From: Alkalicella caledoniensis
Lineage (GTDB): Bacteria; Bacillota; Proteinivoracia; Proteinivoracales; Proteinivoracaceae
Assembly (NCBI RefSeq): GCF_014467015.1
Contig: NZ_CP058559.1
Coordinates: forward strand, 186,001-250,000
Reading direction: 5' to 3'
DNA length: 64,000 nucleotides
Positions within the stretch are counted from its first letter, which is position 1, and each line of letters starts with the position of its first letter. Position numbers and translations under genes: made by a program. This document shows positions 60,938 through 64,000 of the stretch, piece after piece. The notes under the pieces were generated by a model. That model worked only from the letters and a program-made list of their open reading frames with translations, did not search any database and had not been told where the DNA came from.

Positions 60938-61810
60938 ATTCGCAAATTAAAATTATTGCTTGTAGTGGTTTTTAGTGTCTTATTATTAATGGGGTGTGAG
61001 GAAATCCAGTATCCTGATGCTACAGGATACGTAAATGATTACGATAACATAATGAGTAGTCAGGGTAAAAATGACTTAGAAAGCTTATTGACACAGCTCG
61101 ATGAGAAAACTGGTATTCAAATTGCTATTGCAGTGTTAGAGACCATAAACGGAGCTGATTCTAGGGATTATACCACTAGACTGTTTGAAAAGTGGCAAGT
61201 AGGGTCAAAAAATGACGAAGGTGTATTGATAGTATTAGTAACTGGTGAAAACAGTATAGAAGTGGAAGTTGGCTATGGACTGGAACACGTCTTAACGGAC
61301 GCTAGGGTAGGAAATATGTTGGATACATACTTTCTTCCTCACTTTAGAGCCAATGACTTAGAGCAGGGATTAGTTAACGGGGTCAACGCCATGGTGGCTC
61401 ACTTAGCGGAGTATAAAGAATTGGAAATTGACACTGACTATAGAACAATTCCTCAGGATGGATATGGATCTGATATGGATGTACCAGGATATCTTATTTT
61501 TATTTTGGTTGTTTGTGCAATAGGAATTACCTTAGTTGTCAGTTTTTTTGCTAACAGGTGCCCTAAGTGCAAAAAGAAATTAACTGTTAGGACAACGATA
61601 CTTAAGCATCCATCTATGATGAGCAATGGATATGGTATGAAAAATAAACACTGTAATCATTGTAACTACTCCTCAGATAAAAGATATGTGATACCAAGAC
61701 GCACTAACCATATAACCAGAGGTGGATTTGGTGGTGGAGGCTCTAAAGGTGGTTTTGGTGGCTTTGGAGGAGGCTCTAGTGGCGGCGGTGGTGCAGGAAG
61801 AAAATGGTAA
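60938..61810 (+). CDS. TPM-domain lipoprotein (YgcG-like), probable ATT start
   Basis: About 290 residues. The start is placed at an ATT (60938-60940), seven bases after AGGAGG: this gives a complete lipoprotein signal MRKLKLLLVVVFSVLLLMGC. The first conventional codon, TTG at 60956, is 25 bases from the ribosome site and lacks the basic N-region. The mature part starts with a TPM domain (YVNDYDNIMSSQGKNDLESL, GVLIVLVTGENSIEVEVGYGLE), then a membrane helix (YLIFILVVCAIGITLVVSFF), a four-Cys segment (CPKCKKK...CNHCN) and a Gly-rich tail (GGFGGFGGGSSGGGG). It precedes lemA by 21 nt, the usual partnership for this family in envelope maintenance. Confidence 0.85.
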   Translation: MRKLKLLLVVVFSVLLLMGCEEIQYPDATGYVNDYDNIMSSQGKNDLESLLTQLDEKTGIQIAIAVLETINGADSRDYTTRLFEKWQVGSKNDEGVLIVLVTGENSIEVEVGYGLEHVLTDARVGNMLDTYFLPHFRANDLEQGLVNGVNAMVAHLAEYKELEIDTDYRTIPQDGYGSDMDVPGYLIFILVVCAIGITLVVSFFANRCPKCKKKLTVRTTILKHPSMMSNGYGMKNKHCNHCNYSSDKRYVIPRRTNHITRGGFGGGGSKGGFGGFGGGSSGGGGAGRKW

Positions 61811-61831
61811 TTATTAAGGGAGGAAAAAATT

Positions 61832-62407
61832 ATGCAAGTTGAAAGAAAAAGTTTTTCAATGGTTCCAATTGTTATCCTATTAATTTTAGTTTTTGTTGGT
61901 TTAAGTTTTATGTTCACCTACAATTCAATAATTAGCCTCGAAGAAAATGTAGATGAGGCTAGGAGTAATGTAAATGTAGATTTACAAAGAAGGTACGATT
62001 TAATACCCAATTTAGTAAGTGTAGTTAAAGGTTATGCTGAACATGAACAAGAAATATATGATAAGTTATTACAGGCAAGAGCTAGCTTATCAGGTAATCC
62101 CATGTCCAGTGGCAATGAAGAGATTAGAAGGGAACTTGAGCAAGGATTGGGTAGACTTTTAGCCCTCTCTGAAGATAACCCAGAACTCAAAGCTAATGAG
62201 CAATTTATTGCTTTAATGGATCAGCTAGAAGGAACAGAAAATAGGTTAGCTACGTCTAGAAGGCGTTATAACGAAGCAGCTGTTAAATTTAATAAAAGAA
62301 TTAGACGTTTTCCAGGTAATATTGTAGCAGGATTTATGGGAGCTGAAAGGGTAGATACTATCCAAGAGAATCCAGAGCACCAGGATGCACCTCAAGTTAA
62401 CTTCTAA
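61832..62407 (+). CDS. lemA: LemA family protein
   Basis: 191 residues: one N-terminal membrane helix (VPIVILLILVFVGLSFMFTY) and the LemA helical bundle, with VNVDLQRRYDLIPNLVSVVKGYAEHE, QARASLSG, NEQFIALMDQLEGTENRLATSRRRYNEAA and the closing FNKRIRRFPGNIVAGFMG. Function is not firmly known; it usually accompanies a TPM-domain protein, as here. ATG behind AAGGGAGG. Followed by a terminator. Confidence 0.95.
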   Translation: MQVERKSFSMVPIVILLILVFVGLSFMFTYNSIISLEENVDEARSNVNVDLQRRYDLIPNLVSVVKGYAEHEQEIYDKLLQARASLSGNPMSSGNEEIRRELEQGLGRLLALSEDNPELKANEQFIALMDQLEGTENRLATSRRRYNEAAVKFNKRIRRFPGNIVAGFMGAERVDTIQENPEHQDAPQVNF

Positions 62408-62415
62408 CACAAATG

Positions 62416-62450
62416 AAAAGTGGTCTATGATTATAATAGACCACTTTTTT
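62416..62450 (+). terminator. Terminator of the TPM-lemA operon
   Basis: AAAAGTGGTCTA / TAGACCACTTTT stem followed by TT and C, 9 nt after the lemA stop. Confidence 0.92.
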
Positions 62451-62628
62451 CTAGACCTATTTCCCTCTGCCTCAAATAAATTACAACTATCCCCCCATTT
62501 CCAGGAAACACACAAAAAATTATAATGTTATATTTGTTAAAATTAATGGTGTTATGGCAAGAATGTGTAGTTAGCACTCAAGTCAATTGAACTAATAAGC
62601 ATATTACTTAAGATAAAGGAGAATAAAA

Positions 62629-63618
62629 ATGATTGAAAAAATAAACTATGTTTTATCTAAATCCCACGGCAAAAAAATAATTCACACAGATTACAAAATA
62701 CAAAAACTCCACGGTGGTGATGTGGGAGATGTACAACTAATAACGGGAATTGCCGAAACCACAAATGGTGAAAAATTTCCGTATAAGCTTGTCTTGAAGA
62801 TACAAAAAAAATGGGAAAGATATGGAGATGTTTCGTCATGGCGTAGAGAATACGACCTCTATGCTTCAGACTTCAGCACCGTTTTTTCTGATTTACTCAG
62901 TTGGCCTAAATGCTATCATGCTGAGATAAACGGCGATGTAACACAGATATGGATGGAATTTATCGAAGGCCTATCAGGCAATGATCTTACAATTGAAATG
63001 CTTGAACATACGGCGAGAGAACTTGGACGCTTTCAAGGCAAACTTTTTAAGGAAAATCCAGCTTCACTAAGTAACATCTCAAATTTAGGTAAGACTGATT
63101 TCATGAAAAATGATTATAACCAGTGGGATCATCAAACAGTGGAGTATCAATATATTCGCTCCCTTAATTGTGAAATACCTCAACATCTGTGTCAGATGCT
63201 TATTGATATGGATAACGAAGCTGAAACAGTGTTTGAGAAAATAAGCAACCTTCCTGTGGTACTATGCCATAGGGATCTCTGGCTAGAAAACATATTTTAT
63301 ACCAATGGAAAAAGTTACCTTATTGACTGGGACACATCCGGATGGGGCTTTATGGGTGAGGACATAGCAAGCTTAATCGTAGACGAGACAGATAGTGATT
63401 ATCTAGTTGAATACTATGGCAAGCTTGTACCTGCATATTATAAAGGTATTTCAGAATATGTTGATATTTCATTGATTGATGACGACTATATCTGGGAGAT
63501 GATCCTTTTAAAATTCGGATATAGAATTGTAGGTTATTATATGTTTGCAAAATCACCTGAAGCAAAAAAAGAGCAAATAAATGCCCTTCAAAAAATATAT
63601 GAAATGCAGTCTATATAG
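62629..63618 (+). CDS. Aminoglycoside-phosphotransferase-fold kinase
   Basis: 329 residues. The N-lobe has YKLVLKIQKKWERYGD (Lys for ATP); the C-lobe has the catalytic VVLCHRDLWLENIFY and metal-binding SYLIDWDTSGWG motifs of the APH/choline-kinase family. Substrate unknown: aminoglycosides, homoserine, choline or sugars are all possible, and true resistance enzymes are only a minority of this family. ATG behind AAAGGAG. Followed by a hairpin terminator shared with the convergent GNAT gene. Confidence 0.85.
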   Translation: MIEKINYVLSKSHGKKIIHTDYKIQKLHGGDVGDVQLITGIAETTNGEKFPYKLVLKIQKKWERYGDVSSWRREYDLYASDFSTVFSDLLSWPKCYHAEINGDVTQIWMEFIEGLSGNDLTIEMLEHTARELGRFQGKLFKENPASLSNISNLGKTDFMKNDYNQWDHQTVEYQYIRSLNCEIPQHLCQMLIDMDNEAETVFEKISNLPVVLCHRDLWLENIFYTNGKSYLIDWDTSGWGFMGEDIASLIVDETDSDYLVEYYGKLVPAYYKGISEYVDISLIDDDYIWEMILLKFGYRIVGYYMFAKSPEAKKEQINALQKIYEMQSI

Positions 63619-63635
63619 GGAACAATGATGAGCTA

Positions 63636-63673
63636 GCAATAAAAGTCACTTAGGTGGCTTTTATTGCTTTTTA
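63636..63673. terminator. Bidirectional terminator between convergent genes
   Basis: Fourteen-base arms GCAATAAAAGTCAC (63636-63649) / GTGGCTTTTATTGC (63654-63667), pairing with one G-T, followed by TTTTTA on the plus strand. Confidence 0.85.
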
Positions 63674-64000
63674 TAACTGAATCCAATAACGCTCTATTTT
63701 ACCTCCATCTACCATTATTTCTTTTTCAAATATGCCCCCATTAGCAGATATTGTTTTTTTGCTTGCAATATTATCAAAATCACAACACACAAGAACTTTT
63801 TCTAAACCATGTTGTTTGCAATTCACAAGATTTTCTCTAAGCATTTGCGTTGCGTATCCCTTTCTTCTTTCTGAAGGTCGGACAGAATAACCAATATGTC
63901 CTCCCCAAAGACTTAGAATTGGGTGATCAATGTGATGCCTGAAGTCAATAATACCGATAATTTTATTGTCACTATGTCTTATTGCCAAGTAGGTATTTGA
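63671..64000 (-). CDS. GNAT family N-acetyltransferase, 5' end cut by window edge
   Basis: About 109 C-terminal residues. IIGIIDFRHHIDHP and GGHIGYSVRPSERRKGYATQML include the acetyl-CoA-binding RRKGYA motif of GNAT enzymes, followed by KVLVCCDFDNIASKKTISANGG. The frame stays open to the last base of the window (SNTYLAIRHSDN), so the real start lies outside; a TTG at 63988 is not at the family's N-terminus. Substrate unknown. Confidence 0.88.
   Translation of the reverse strand, partial: SNTYLAIRHSDNKIIGIIDFRHHIDHPILSLWGGHIGYSVRPSERRKGYATQMLRENLVNCKQHGLEKVLVCCDFDNIASKKTISANGGIFEKEIMVDGGKIERYWIQL

Noticed and set aside
62629-63618. Aminoglycoside resistance gene
   Set aside because: The fold is APH-like, but the sequence matches no resistance enzyme I recognise and there is no mobile context; only a generic kinase call is supported.

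Overview
The window reads as a chromosomal segment of a low-GC, spore-forming, clostridium-like Firmicute. Evidence: AT-rich coding sequence, strong GGAGG-type ribosome binding sites, frequent TTG/GTG starts, an alpha/beta-type small acid-soluble spore protein, a YhcN/YlaJ-type spore lipoprotein, a YheC/YheD-type spore-coat domain, the N-acetyl version of the diaminopimelate (DAP) pathway, and Firmicute lysine and M-box riboswitches. Threonine breakdown genes (kbl, tdh) and a putrescine-type aminotransferase suggest an amino-acid-using anaerobe. The genus cannot be fixed from the sequence alone. Nothing looks like a prophage or ICE.

Layout. 1-13.4 kb (minus strand): the body of a hybrid histidine kinase, a Dabb-domain protein, glgB, a beta-propeller lipoprotein, kbl and tdh, with two GxxExxY proteins, separated by large repeat clusters. 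13.4-22.1 kb: a lysine/DAP operon (lysC-dapF-asd-dapA-dapB-dapH-aminotransferase-deacetylase) behind a promoter, a lysine riboswitch and an attenuator. 23.2-25.0 kb: mgtE behind an M-box riboswitch. 25.0-29.7 kb: a replication operon encoding a DnaD/DnaB-like initiator, a DnaI-type loader and a single-chain DnaG-DnaB (primase-helicase) fusion. 29.8-33.6 kb: cell-wall amidase, deoC, surE. 33.9-38.2 kb: spore genes, a histidine kinase that lacks its phosphoacceptor histidine, and small unknown genes. 38.2-38.8 kb: six tRNAs (Pro-Asp-Thr-Tyr-Gln-Lys). 39-45 kb: cheR, ndk, SRPBCC protein, class III aminotransferase, hemerythrin, rnhA, tRNA-Met and tRNA-Gly.

45.3-50.6 kb is the most interesting functional block. 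A four-gene MacB/FtsX-like exporter operon (lipoprotein, membrane-fusion-like protein, ATPase, permease) diverges from an HTH+TPR regulator of the PlcR/Rgg (RRNPP) type. A 48-codon pre-peptide gene, convergent with the regulator and overlapping its stop, was missed by ordinary length cut-offs. Both promoters contain a TGTTTACA-like -35 region; the regulator's sits in a perfect 16-bp palindrome. This looks like an undescribed peptide quorum-sensing unit. 51-55 kb: CDP-alcohol phosphatidyltransferase, ABC-2 transporter and a LytTR two-component system. 55.4-60.6 kb: a frameshifted GH3 glycosidase with inverted domain order and a Mur-ligase/YheCD ATP-grasp fusion. 60.9-64 kb: a TPM lipoprotein that appears to start at ATT, LemA, an APH-fold kinase and a partial GNAT acetyltransferase.

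Across the window, at least six intergenic gaps carry a modular repeat family built around ACATGCTGGGTC motifs in inverted arms, with terminal inverted repeats in the simplest copy and a roughly 222-bp tandem array in another. It occupies several kilobases, encodes no convincing protein and has no transposase nearby.
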